Origin: an uncultured Acetatifactor sp.
GTDB lineage: Bacteria; Bacillota; Clostridia; Lachnospirales; Lachnospiraceae
Assembly: GCA_934394815.1 (NCBI GenBank)
Contig: CAKRRD010000003.1
Coordinates: 1 to 64,000, forward strand
Direction: 5' to 3'
DNA: 64,000 nt
Both the position numbers and the translations under genes were made by a program. Shown here piece after piece: positions 37,791-46,156 of the stretch. Under the pieces are notes generated by a model that saw only the letters and a list, made by a program, of their open reading frames with translations, was not told the origin of the DNA and ran no database searches. How positions within the stretch are numbered: position 1 is the first letter of the stretch; each line of letters begins with the position of its first letter.

Positions 37791-37796
37791 TTAGTA

Positions 37797-38996
37797 TCAT
37801 TTAAAATACCGGATCCTGACCTCGTCTCCCGGATGCAGTTCCCGTCCCGGTTCTATATCAATAAAGCAATTACAATCTCTCATATTCGAAAGCACCGATG
37901 ACGCATGCACTGCTGTGGGCAATGCCACCCTGCCGTTCTCCGCATATGCCCGGACAAAACGTCTGAGCCTGTTTACCTTCGGATAAGGGTCAGAAAGCAC
38001 AGCGTGCTCTCTCCGCACTTTCAGAGATGCATCCTGTGTAAAATACGCTGCCAGTTCCCAGAAATAATATTCAAAATTGGCATACGCCGCATAGGGATTT
38101 CCCGACAGGCTTAAGATGACTTTGCCCTCCAGCACACTTCCGATGGTCGGCGTTCCCGGCTGGATATTGGCATGGGAAAATATTTTTTTTGCACCGAGTT
38201 CTTCCAGCACCTCCGGCAGCAGATCCTTTTTCCCCACGGATACACCGCCGGTGGTGATCACAATATCCGCCCTGTCCAACGCCTTCTGTAACTGTTTTTT
38301 TAATATCTCTTTATCATCTTTGCAGATTTCCGTGAAAGGCACCTGTATTCCCTGTCTTTCCATGGAAGCCCGCAGCATATAAGCGATACTGTTATATATT
38401 TTTCCGGGCAAAAGCGGTGCCCCCGGTGCCACCAGTTCCGAACCGGTGGATAAAATACTGCACTTTATTTTCTCGCAGACCGGCACCCTGTGGATTCCGA
38501 GACTTGCCAAAAGCCCGATATGCAGTGCCGTCAGATGCGACTCTTTCGCAAGGACCTGCTGCCCTTCACGAATGTCCTCTCCCACACAGCAGTAATTCGT
38601 TCCTGTGGTAATGCTCCGGTAGATTCGTACCGTATCTTCGCCATAATCGGTGTCCTCCTGTCTGATCACCGCATCATATCCTTCCGGCACATAGGAACCG
38701 GTCATCACCCGTACCGCACAGCCCTTTCGACAGGGAAGCTGCACATAATCGCCAGCAAACAGTTCTCCCACGACCTGTAAAATTACCGGATGTTCCCTGT
38801 CTGCACCCGGCGTATCCTCCGCCCGCACGGCATAACCATCCATGGCAGATTTCGGATAGGGCGGGATCATCATCTCCGCACAGATATCTTCACTGAGAAT
38901 GCGGTCACAGGCATCCGCAAGTGCCACATATTCCGTCTGATTCTTTGGATGTATTTCTGCCAGTAACAATTCCAGACATTCTTCCAGTTCTTTCAT
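37797..38996 (-). CDS. moeA: Molybdopterin molybdenumtransferase
   Basis: MoeA inserts the metal into adenylated molybdopterin. The 399-residue protein has all MoeA landmarks: PPYPKSAMDGYAVRAED, the RVMTG segment, the molybdopterin fold with LSTGSEL and VITTGGVSVGKKD, LSLSGNPYA, and the C-terminal domain IV ending GDEVRIRYF. The start follows GAGGAGTCATGC. It begins 12 bases after the fdhD stop and so lies in the same operon. Confidence 0.95.
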   Translation of the reverse strand: MKELEECLELLLAEIHPKNQTEYVALADACDRILSEDICAEMMIPPYPKSAMDGYAVRAEDTPGADREHPVILQVVGELFAGDYVQLPCRKGCAVRVMTGSYVPEGYDAVIRQEDTDYGEDTVRIYRSITTGTNYCCVGEDIREGQQVLAKESHLTALHIGLLASLGIHRVPVCEKIKCSILSTGSELVAPGAPLLPGKIYNSIAYMLRASMERQGIQVPFTEICKDDKEILKKQLQKALDRADIVITTGGVSVGKKDLLPEVLEELGAKKIFSHANIQPGTPTIGSVLEGKVILSLSGNPYAAYANFEYYFWELAAYFTQDASLKVRREHAVLSDPYPKVNRLRRFVRAYAENGRVALPTAVHASSVLSNMRDCNCFIDIEPGRELHPGDEVRIRYFK

Positions 38997-39008
38997 GCAT
39001 GACTCCTC

Positions 39009-39833
39009 TCAAAGCTGTTTCCTTGCATCGTGATAGATTTCCATCCGGTCCGGCCAGGCTCTGCAGATCAGATTCAGACGATACCTTTTCGCAAGTTCTA
39101 CCGCCTGATCCGTAGGTACCGCCTTGGATGCCAGCACCGGGATCCCTGCAGCGATCACTTTCTGCACCATATCCGTGGGAACCCGCCCCGTGGTAAACAA
39201 AATGCATTCGGACAGCTCCAGCTGTTCCCGCAATGCATAACCGATGCACTTGTCCAGGGCATTATGTCTTCCGATATCTTCCATATGACAGACACAGCTG
39301 TCTCCGATTCCGAGATAACAGCTGTGCGTCCCTCCGGTCTGCCTGTGCAGTTCGGAATCCCCGGTAAATTCTTGCGCCAGGGCAAAGATCCATGCATTCT
39401 GCCATGAAATCTGCGGCAATTCCTGTAATTGCCTTTTTCCCTTCTTTTCCAGGAATGTCAGGTTTCCCGTACAACAGGTGGCTTCTCTGTCGGCAGCCGT
39501 CTGTCTGTCGTTTTTAAGTAAGTTTTCTTTCAAAAACACTCTTGCACTTCTTCCGCTCCCGCAGATCGTAATACTCTCCACATCCCGGATACTCCGGATC
39601 CAGCCTTCCGTGAAAAGTCTCCCAAGTATCAGTTCCGGCAGATGAGAAGCCGTACATGTCAGGCGGAACGTCAGCTGTTCGTCTACATAAACATCCAGAA
39701 AATGTTCGCAGACAATGTTCCTGCTTCTGTCAGCTACCGGATTCCCACAGTTCTCCGGATCGCCGGACTCCACTGCAGCGTAAGACTGCATAACTGCATT
39801 CTGTAATTGTTCCATACGGTCATTTATCTGCAT
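39009..39833 (-). CDS. fdhD: Formate dehydrogenase sulfur carrier FdhD
   Basis: FdhD delivers sulfur to the molybdenum or tungsten centre, which formate dehydrogenase needs for activity. The 274-residue protein has the FdhD blocks TCTASHLPELILGRLFTEGW, TGGTHSC, EDIGRHNALDKCIGYAL and TTGRVPTDMVQK. The sulfur-carrying loop, usually C-x2-C, is CC in REATCCTGN. It is the first gene of the cofactor operon and has the same palindromic operator as the fdh operon upstream. The start signal AAAGAG is weak. Confidence 0.94.
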   Translation of the reverse strand: MQINDRMEQLQNAVMQSYAAVESGDPENCGNPVADRSRNIVCEHFLDVYVDEQLTFRLTCTASHLPELILGRLFTEGWIRSIRDVESITICGSGRSARVFLKENLLKNDRQTAADREATCCTGNLTFLEKKGKRQLQELPQISWQNAWIFALAQEFTGDSELHRQTGGTHSCYLGIGDSCVCHMEDIGRHNALDKCIGYALREQLELSECILFTTGRVPTDMVQKVIAAGIPVLASKAVPTDQAVELAKRYRLNLICRAWPDRMEIYHDARKQL

Positions 39834-39885
39834 TTATCGTTCTCTTTTCTAAAGATAACATAACTATTCCGAACCCCATCTTGCA

Positions 39886-39912
39886 AAGCTTACCCGGATA
39901 ACAGGTAAGCTT
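39886..39912 (-). other. Leader hairpin upstream of fdhD
   Basis: AAGCTTACC and GGTAAGCTT, nine bases each, flank nine bases in the untranslated leader of the fdhD operon. It has no T-run, so it is not a terminator. It also contains GTAAGC half-sites like those of the nearby palindrome, so it could be a second binding site or an RNA structure. Confidence 0.45.
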
Positions 39913-39947
39913 GTCATTTGCTCCTGTGGTTATTAAGTAACATTTCT

Positions 39948-39963
39948 ATGTAAGCACTTACAT
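39948..39963 (-). promoter_or_regulatory. Palindromic operator upstream of the fdhD operon
   Basis: ATGTAAG-CA-CTTACAT is identical, as a palindrome, to the core of the operator at the fdh promoter. It lies about 115 bases before the fdhD start. A TTGATG sequence 10 bases upstream could be a -35, but the matching -10 (CATAGA) is poor, so the promoter itself is uncertain. Confidence 0.75.
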
Positions 39964-39991
39964 TTTACATCAAACTCTGCATCCCCGCAAG

Positions 39992-40026
39992 CAAAAAATG
40001 CGTGCAGAAAAACATCCGCACGCATT
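39992..40026 (-). terminator. Terminator of ilvE
   Basis: On the minus strand AATGCGTGC and GCACGCATT pair around a 12-base loop and TTTTTTGC follows. It lies 47 bases after the ilvE stop and separates ilvE from the fdhD operon. Confidence 0.85.
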
Positions 40027-40072
40027 CTCTTATCATCTTGTTTTAAATAATTTCTCAGCTTTCTGCCGGAAA

Positions 40073-41098
40073 TTACTCGATCACATGGATCCAGCCCTCA
40101 GGAGCTTCGATTCTGCCCATCTGGATACCGGTCAAAGTCTCATACAGCTTCTTGGTGACAGGTCCCATCTCGGTCATGCCGCTGGGCAGGCAGATCTCCT
40201 TGCCGTGGTCAACGATCTTGCCTACAGGAGAAATCACTGCTGCGGTACCGCACAGACCAGCCTCTGCGAAGTCTTTTACTTCATCCAGATATACTTCTCT
40301 CTCTTCTACTTCCAGTCCCAGATATTCCTTGGCAACATATACCAGAGAACGACGGGTGATGGAGGGAAGGATACTGTCGGACTTGGGAGTTACGACCTTG
40401 TTGTCCCTGGTAACGAACAGGAAGTTCGCACCACCGGTCTCTTCTACCTTGGTACGGGTAGCAGCATCCAGATACATATTCTCATCGTAGCCTTCCTTGT
40501 GTGCGGATACGATAGCATGTAAACTCATGGCATAGTTCAGACCAGCCTTGATGTGACCGGTTCCGTGAGGTGCCGCACGGTCAAAATCGGTGACACGGAT
40601 GGTCAGGGGCTTAGCGCCGCCTTTGAAGTAAGGTCCTACAGGGGTACAGAGGATACGGAACTGATACTCATCCGCAGGCTTTACACCGATGACAGGGTTA
40701 CTGCCGAACATATAAGGACGAATGTACAGAGTTGCGCCGCTGCCGTAAGGAGGCACGAAAGCATCGTTCGCCTTGACAGTCTCGGTAACAGCCTCTACGA
40801 AGCGCTCCTTGGGGAAAATGGGCATCTCCAGTCTTGCTGCAGAAGACTCCAGACGTTCACCGTTTAAATCAGGACGGAAGGTTACGATATGTCCGTCTTC
40901 GGTGGTGTATGCCTTCAGGCCCTCGAATACGGTCTGTGCATACTGCAGTACACCTGCACACTCATTTAATACGATGTTGGGATCCTGGGTCAGCTGACCG
41001 TCATCCCATTTGCCGTCCTTGTAATTGGACACATATCTGTAATCCGTAGGGATATAACCGAAACCAATATTACCCCAGTCAATGTTCTTCTTTTCCAT
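40073..41098 (-). CDS. ilvE: Branched-chain amino acid aminotransferase
   Basis: This PLP enzyme interconverts leucine, isoleucine and valine with their keto acids. At 341 residues it belongs to the longer, eukaryote-like BCAT branch. It has GSGATLYIRPYMFG, the PLP-binding Lys in GHIKAGLNYA, and the EETGGANFLFV and ITRRSLVYVA blocks. The start at 41098 follows AAGGA at seven bases. It has its own promoter and terminator. Confidence 0.95.
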   Translation of the reverse strand: MEKKNIDWGNIGFGYIPTDYRYVSNYKDGKWDDGQLTQDPNIVLNECAGVLQYAQTVFEGLKAYTTEDGHIVTFRPDLNGERLESSAARLEMPIFPKERFVEAVTETVKANDAFVPPYGSGATLYIRPYMFGSNPVIGVKPADEYQFRILCTPVGPYFKGGAKPLTIRVTDFDRAAPHGTGHIKAGLNYAMSLHAIVSAHKEGYDENMYLDAATRTKVEETGGANFLFVTRDNKVVTPKSDSILPSITRRSLVYVAKEYLGLEVEEREVYLDEVKDFAEAGLCGTAAVISPVGKIVDHGKEICLPSGMTEMGPVTKKLYETLTGIQMGRIEAPEGWIHVIE

Positions 41099-41171
41099 TT
41101 TGTATTCCTTCTTTCCTCGGTTTACCACTCTGCCTGTTGATTTCTCTTAACAGAATTTATTGATTTTCATT

Positions 41172-41199
41172 ATTATACCATTTGTAATAAAAGTCAATA
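41172..41199 (-). promoter_or_regulatory. Extended -10 promoter of ilvE
   Basis: A perfect TATAAT preceded by TGG (extended -10) lies about 74 bases before the ilvE start on the minus strand. The best -35 is TATTGA at 16 bases. Confidence 0.6.
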
Positions 41200-41301
41200 T
41201 ACACATTTATGCTTTCCAGTGATATTTTCAGAGAAAATGTGGTTCATTTCTCCTTTTGGCTTAAATATCAGATTAAATTCGCTACATATCTGTCTCTATG
41301 A

Positions 41302-41796
41302 TCATGACTTTTTCCGCTCATATTTCAAGAACTGGTAAGTGATGTCAAAATAGACCTGCTCATCGCTGTCCGCGGTGATCTCCCACTCGGGATCGCTGTC
41401 CAGATCCGGAAAATAAGCATCCGCCTCATAGGCATGATCGATCTTCGTCACATGTGCCACATCACAATAAGGCAGCATCTGACGGTAAATACTCTCGCCG
41501 CCGATGATGTAGATGCTCTCCTCGTCGTATTTTTTCAGTTCTTCCAGAAGTTCCTCGATGGAATGTACCACGATGGCATCCTTCACCTGATAATCCGGAT
41601 CTTTTGACAGGATGATATTGGTGCGGTTCTTTAAAGGCATTCCCTGCGGAAATGTTTCTAAAGTCTTACGTCCCAGAACGACTACCTTACCGGTGGTCTC
41701 CTCCCGGAAATGCTTATGGTCATTGGGGATGCGGATCAGCAGTTCGTTCTTGCTGCCGATGGCCCAATTGTTATCTACTGCTACGATTAAGTTCAT
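41302..41796 (-). CDS. folA: Dihydrofolate reductase
   Basis: FolA reduces dihydrofolate to tetrahydrofolate with NADPH. The 164-residue protein has NLIVAVDNNWAIG at the N-terminus, the VLGRKTLETFPQG cofactor region and IIGGESIYRQML near residue 100. The start at 41796 has a perfect AAGGAGG; this signal overlaps the thyA stop region, so translation of the pair is linked. ThyA produces dihydrofolate, which FolA recycles. Confidence 0.96.
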   Translation of the reverse strand: MNLIVAVDNNWAIGSKNELLIRIPNDHKHFREETTGKVVVLGRKTLETFPQGMPLKNRTNIILSKDPDYQVKDAIVVHSIEELLEELKKYDEESIYIIGGESIYRQMLPYCDVAHVTKIDHAYEADAYFPDLDSDPEWEITADSDEQVYFDITYQFLKYERKKS

Positions 41797-41817
41797 GTTA
41801 TCCTCCTTAGATGGCAT

Positions 41818-42666
41818 TTAAATAGCTATCGGAATATCTTTGATCTGTTCACCGGTCTGGTAGCCCTCCAGCTTCACATCGTCCGGCGTGAACCGGTAGA
41901 AATCTCTGATCTCCGGATTCAGCCAGAACTTCGGTGCAGGATACGGTTCCCTGTTGATAAGTTCCTTAATGGCATCCACATGGCGGTCATAGATGTGGGC
42001 ATCCGCAATGACATGCACCAGTTCGCCCACATTCATATCGCAGACCTGCGCCAGCATATGCACCAGTACGGAATACTGTACCACATTCCAGTTGTTGGCT
42101 GCCAGCACATCCTGGGAACGCTGGTTCAAAACAGCATTCAGAGTCAGCCTGTCCTCTCCTTTTTTCTGGGTTACATTAAAGGTCATGCTGTAGGCACAGG
42201 GATACAGATTCATCTCGTGCAGATCCTGATGCACGTAAATATTGGTCATGATGCGGCGGCTGAAAGGATTGTTCTTCAAATCGTAGATCACACGATCCAC
42301 CTGATCCATCATGCCCTCTTTATACTGATGTTTCACACCCATCTGGTAACCGTAGGCCTTACCGATGGAGCCGTTTTCATCCGCCCATTCATCCCAGACA
42401 TGGCTGTTTAAATCATGAATATTGTTGGATTTGCGCTGCCAGATCCACAGCATCTCATCCGTGGCGGATTTAAGTGCCGTCCTTCGTAAGGTCAGGATCG
42501 GGAACTCCTTCGACAGGTCGTACCGGTTCACCACACCGAACTTTTTAATGGTGTAGGCCGGGGTGCCGTCCGGCCAGTGAGGGCGGACTTTTTCGCCCTC
42601 CGTACTGGTACCGTTCGTCAGAATGTCATTACACATATCAATAAAAATATGATCCGCTAAACTCAT
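41818..42666 (-). CDS. thyA: Thymidylate synthase
   Basis: ThyA methylates dUMP to dTMP using methylene-tetrahydrofolate. The 282-residue protein has the SRRIMTNIYV region, the NLYPCAYSMTFNV segment with the catalytic Cys, LNQRSQD, and NVVQYSVLVHMLAQV. The Cys context (YPCAYS) differs from the common PCH of E. coli, as in the Bacillus ThyA-like branch. The start at 42666 follows AAAGGAG. It is paired with folA. Confidence 0.93.
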   Translation of the reverse strand: MSLADHIFIDMCNDILTNGTSTEGEKVRPHWPDGTPAYTIKKFGVVNRYDLSKEFPILTLRRTALKSATDEMLWIWQRKSNNIHDLNSHVWDEWADENGSIGKAYGYQMGVKHQYKEGMMDQVDRVIYDLKNNPFSRRIMTNIYVHQDLHEMNLYPCAYSMTFNVTQKKGEDRLTLNAVLNQRSQDVLAANNWNVVQYSVLVHMLAQVCDMNVGELVHVIADAHIYDRHVDAIKELINREPYPAPKFWLNPEIRDFYRFTPDDVKLEGYQTGEQIKDIPIAI

Positions 42667-42731
42667 GTTGTCTCCTTTATTTCTTTTATTTCCTGCCTGC
42701 AGGCAGTCAGAAATGCTTCCTGTGGATGCAC

Positions 42732-44333
42732 TTATATTTCCCACTTGTCGCACAGGGAATTGATCTGGTCGGCGAACTTCGCCATATCCTTGTTGGTCAT
42801 GATACCCTCGCTCTTTGTGACCAGTGCCAGCAGACGCCTTGCGGAAGCCAGCAGCCTCTCGAAGACTCCGGTGGCAGGCTTCGTCTTTTTCTTCACGGCA
42901 ACCGGTGCTGCCTCATAGGTAAATTTATTACTGATCAGGTCGAACTCCGTGCCGCTGTAGGGCGCGTAGGCTCTCTGTCCGTACTCGATCTTCAGGCACT
43001 CGGTAAATGCGGTACATACACTGTCTTCGCCATGTACCACGAACACTTTCTTAGGCTTCTCCTCAAAAGCCTGCAGCCACTCGATCAGGCCTTCCTTATC
43101 CGCATGTCCGCTTAAGCCCTCCAGCTTCCGGATCTGTGCTCTTACCTGTATCGTCTCACCGAACAGTTTTACTTCACCGGCACCCTCCACCAATGCTCTG
43201 CCCAGGGTTCCCACCGACTGGTAGCCCACGAACAGGATCGTGCATTCCTCTCTCCACAGGTTGTGTTTCAGATGATGGCGGATACGGCCCGCGTCACACA
43301 TACCGGAAGCGGAAATGATGACCTTCGGAGTATCGTCAAAATTAATGGCCTTGGATTCCTCACTGGTGATGGACAGCTTCAGTCCCGAAAAAGAAATGGG
43401 ATTGATGCCTTCTCTCACATATTCCATGGCCTCCTCATCAAAGCATTCCCACCGGTTCTCCTGAAATATGCCGGTAGCCTCCACCGCCATGGGACTGTCC
43501 ACATACACCGGGAAATCCTCATGCCCTTTGACCAGACGTCCCACCTTGATCTTGCGCAGGAAATACAGAATCTCCTGGGTACGTCCCACGGCAAAGGACG
43601 GAATCACCACATTACCGCCCCTGTCCAGTGTCTCCTGCAATACCTTCGTCAGTTCTGCCACATAGTCCAATTTATCCTTCGGATGCAGTCTGTCCCCGTA
43701 AGTGGACTCCATGACCACATAATCCGCTTCCTTTGTAGGGGTCGGATCCTTTAACAGAGGCTGATGCTTATTACCGATATCTCCGGAAAATACGATTTTC
43801 TTCGTATTGCCGTCCTCTGTCAGCCACACTTCAATGCTGGCGGAACCCAACAGATGTCCGATATCCGTAAAACGGATCTTCACGCCATCACACACTTCCA
43901 TGATGGTATTGTAATGGCAGGGTACCAGTCTGCGGATCACGCCGTCGGCATCCTCCATGGTATACAGCGGCTCCACCACCGCATTATTGGCAGAACGTTT
44001 GGCCTTACGGTTCTTCCACTCCGCCTCGGCGCTCTGGATATGCGCACAGTCACGCAGCATGATACTGCACAGATCCGCCGTGGCATCCGTGGTATAGATC
44101 TGCCCTCTGAACCCTCTGGCATACAGAAGCGGCAGAAGTCCCGAATGATCCACATGGGCATGGGTCAGGAATACATAGTCGATCATGGATTCCGCCACCG
44201 GCAGGGGAACATTCTCAAATACATTGATTCCCTGCTCCATACCGTAGTCCACTAAAATATGTTTCCCGGCTGCCTCCAGATAATGGCAGCTTCCGGTCAC
44301 TTCATGGTCTGCCCCCACAAACACAAGTTTCAT
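42732..44333 (-). CDS. Metallo-beta-lactamase/beta-CASP RNA nuclease
   Basis: This 533-residue protein belongs to the CPSF73-like group of RNA-processing nucleases. The zinc site motif HAHVDHSG is near residue 58, with GHLLGSASIE and FSGDIGN following. ESTYGDR starts the beta-CASP domain. SGHADKEG and VVHGED carry the C-terminal His ligands. A Lys/Ala-rich linker and a 60-residue helical tail extend beyond the usual end of about 460. The start follows ACGGAGG. The target RNA is not known. Confidence 0.9.
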   Translation of the reverse strand: MKLVFVGADHEVTGSCHYLEAAGKHILVDYGMEQGINVFENVPLPVAESMIDYVFLTHAHVDHSGLLPLLYARGFRGQIYTTDATADLCSIMLRDCAHIQSAEAEWKNRKAKRSANNAVVEPLYTMEDADGVIRRLVPCHYNTIMEVCDGVKIRFTDIGHLLGSASIEVWLTEDGNTKKIVFSGDIGNKHQPLLKDPTPTKEADYVVMESTYGDRLHPKDKLDYVAELTKVLQETLDRGGNVVIPSFAVGRTQEILYFLRKIKVGRLVKGHEDFPVYVDSPMAVEATGIFQENRWECFDEEAMEYVREGINPISFSGLKLSITSEESKAINFDDTPKVIISASGMCDAGRIRHHLKHNLWREECTILFVGYQSVGTLGRALVEGAGEVKLFGETIQVRAQIRKLEGLSGHADKEGLIEWLQAFEEKPKKVFVVHGEDSVCTAFTECLKIEYGQRAYAPYSGTEFDLISNKFTYEAAPVAVKKKTKPATGVFERLLASARRLLALVTKSEGIMTNKDMAKFADQINSLCDKWEI

Positions 44334-44357
44334 AGCTCTACCTCCGTTTTTGTAATG

Positions 44358-46118
44358 TTATTTCAAAGCATTGGCTGTTTCGTAGAACTGATAATAAATT
44401 CCCTTCTGCTCCATGAGCTGGTCGTGATTGCCTTCCTCCACAATGCCGTCATCCGTCAACACCAGAATCCGGTCAGAGTTGCGGATACTGGAAAGTCTGT
44501 GGGCAATGGTCAGGGTCGTACGTCCTTCTGACAATTCTCCCAGAGATTTTGCCACCGCAAATTCGCTCTCATTATCCAGTGCGGAAGTCGCCTCATCCAG
44601 AATGATGATGGGCGGATTTTTCAGAAACACTCTGGCAATACTGATGCGCTGTTTCTGTCCGCCGGACAGCTTCACGCCCCGCTCTCCCACATAAGTATCA
44701 TAACCGTCCTTCAGTCCCATGATAAAGTCATGGGCCCCGGCACGTTTTGCCGCATTCATTACTTCTTCCCTCGAAGCTCCGGGGCGTCCGTAAGCGATAT
44801 TTTCATAGATTGTACCGGAGAAAAGATACACATCCTGCTGTACGATGCCGATATTTTCCCGCAGACTCTTTAAAGTAAAATGTTTAATATCCTGACCGTC
44901 CAGTAATATCTTTCCTTCCGAGACATCGTAAAATCTTGGGATCAGATTACACAGCGTCGTCTTACCGCCACCGGAAGGACCGACGATGGCCACTTTTTCT
45001 CCCGCATGGATCTGCAGATTCAGGTCGGAAAATACCTTGTTGTGGTCATCCGGATATTCAAAGCTTACTTTTTCAAAAGAGATTTCTCCCTTAGGATCCT
45101 TCAGTTCCATGGCATCCGGTTCATCGAAGATCTCGATATCCGCATCCACAATCTGTAAGAAACGCTCGATGCCCGTCATACCACGCTGGAACTGCTCGGC
45201 AAATTCAATGATACGGCGGATTGTTGCGATCAGGGTGGATACATACAGCATATATGCCACCAGATCGCCGGCTGCGATTTTCCCTTTTACCATGAAGATA
45301 CCGCCAGCCACCAGCACTACCAGGTACATCAGTCCGTCAAACAGCTTGACCGTAGTATTGAACGCCGCCATATAACGGTAGGTCAGCTTCTTAATGTCCA
45401 GAAAAGCGCCGTTATCTTTCTCGAATTTTACATTTTCCACTTCCTCGTTGGTAAATGCCTTGACTACCTTATGTCCCAGCAGACTGTCCTCGATCCGCGC
45501 ATTCAGTTCCCCAATCTGGTTCCGCTGCTTGCGGAAAGCGCTCCGCATCCGGAAATTCAGGATCATGCACACACCGCACATCAGCGGCACACACAGGAAG
45601 ATCATCAGCGTCAGGGGCAGATGGATATTCGCCAGAATGATAAAGGAAATTACCGTCTTGATCCCGGCGATGAAAAATTCTTCCGGACAGTGATGGGCAA
45701 ATTCCGTCACATCAAACAGGTCGTTGGTGATCCGTCCCATGATCTGGCCGACCTTGGTATTGTTATAGTAGGTATTGGACAGCTTCTGCAAGTGATTATA
45801 TGCATCTCTGCGCATATCTGTCTCGATCTTCGCGCCCATGACGTGTCCCATGTCAGACATATAGTAGCTGGCAATGCCGTCCACGATTCGAAGTCCAAAA
45901 TACAGAACCCCCAGCGAAAGTATGGTTTTCACGGACAAAGCGGCCAGATCCCGCAGACCTTCGTTGGTAATGTAGCGCATGATCAGGGGCAGTACCAGTT
46001 CACAGACCGTGGTCAGTGCCGCGCAGAACAGATCCATCCACAGGGTAAAACGATATTTTTTAAAATAAGGTGCGAACCTGCGAAACAACTCGCGGGTCGT
46101 ATATTGCTTGTTATCCAT
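44358..46118 (-). CDS. ABC exporter (half-transporter, MsbA type)
   Basis: This 586-residue protein has six membrane segments in residues 20-300 and a C-terminal ATPase. It has Walker A GPSGGGKTT, signature LSGGQKQR, Walker B IIILDEATSALD with the catalytic Glu, and the switch His in IAHRLSS. All ATPase residues are intact, so it can work as a homodimer. The start follows AAAGGAATACAACA. The substrate is unknown; lipid or peptide is typical. Confidence 0.92.
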   Translation of the reverse strand: MDNKQYTTRELFRRFAPYFKKYRFTLWMDLFCAALTTVCELVLPLIMRYITNEGLRDLAALSVKTILSLGVLYFGLRIVDGIASYYMSDMGHVMGAKIETDMRRDAYNHLQKLSNTYYNNTKVGQIMGRITNDLFDVTEFAHHCPEEFFIAGIKTVISFIILANIHLPLTLMIFLCVPLMCGVCMILNFRMRSAFRKQRNQIGELNARIEDSLLGHKVVKAFTNEEVENVKFEKDNGAFLDIKKLTYRYMAAFNTTVKLFDGLMYLVVLVAGGIFMVKGKIAAGDLVAYMLYVSTLIATIRRIIEFAEQFQRGMTGIERFLQIVDADIEIFDEPDAMELKDPKGEISFEKVSFEYPDDHNKVFSDLNLQIHAGEKVAIVGPSGGGKTTLCNLIPRFYDVSEGKILLDGQDIKHFTLKSLRENIGIVQQDVYLFSGTIYENIAYGRPGASREEVMNAAKRAGAHDFIMGLKDGYDTYVGERGVKLSGGQKQRISIARVFLKNPPIIILDEATSALDNESEFAVAKSLGELSEGRTTLTIAHRLSSIRNSDRILVLTDDGIVEEGNHDQLMEQKGIYYQFYETANALK

Positions 46119-46156
46119 TGTTGTATTCCTTTAAATTTTCAATTTCTGTTTCAAAA

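Noticed and set aside
39834..39963. Molybdenum cofactor riboswitch before fdhD
   Set aside because: Only one simple 9-bp hairpin is present. The leader is too short and lacks the multi-stem architecture I would expect; the protein-type palindrome is a better explanation.
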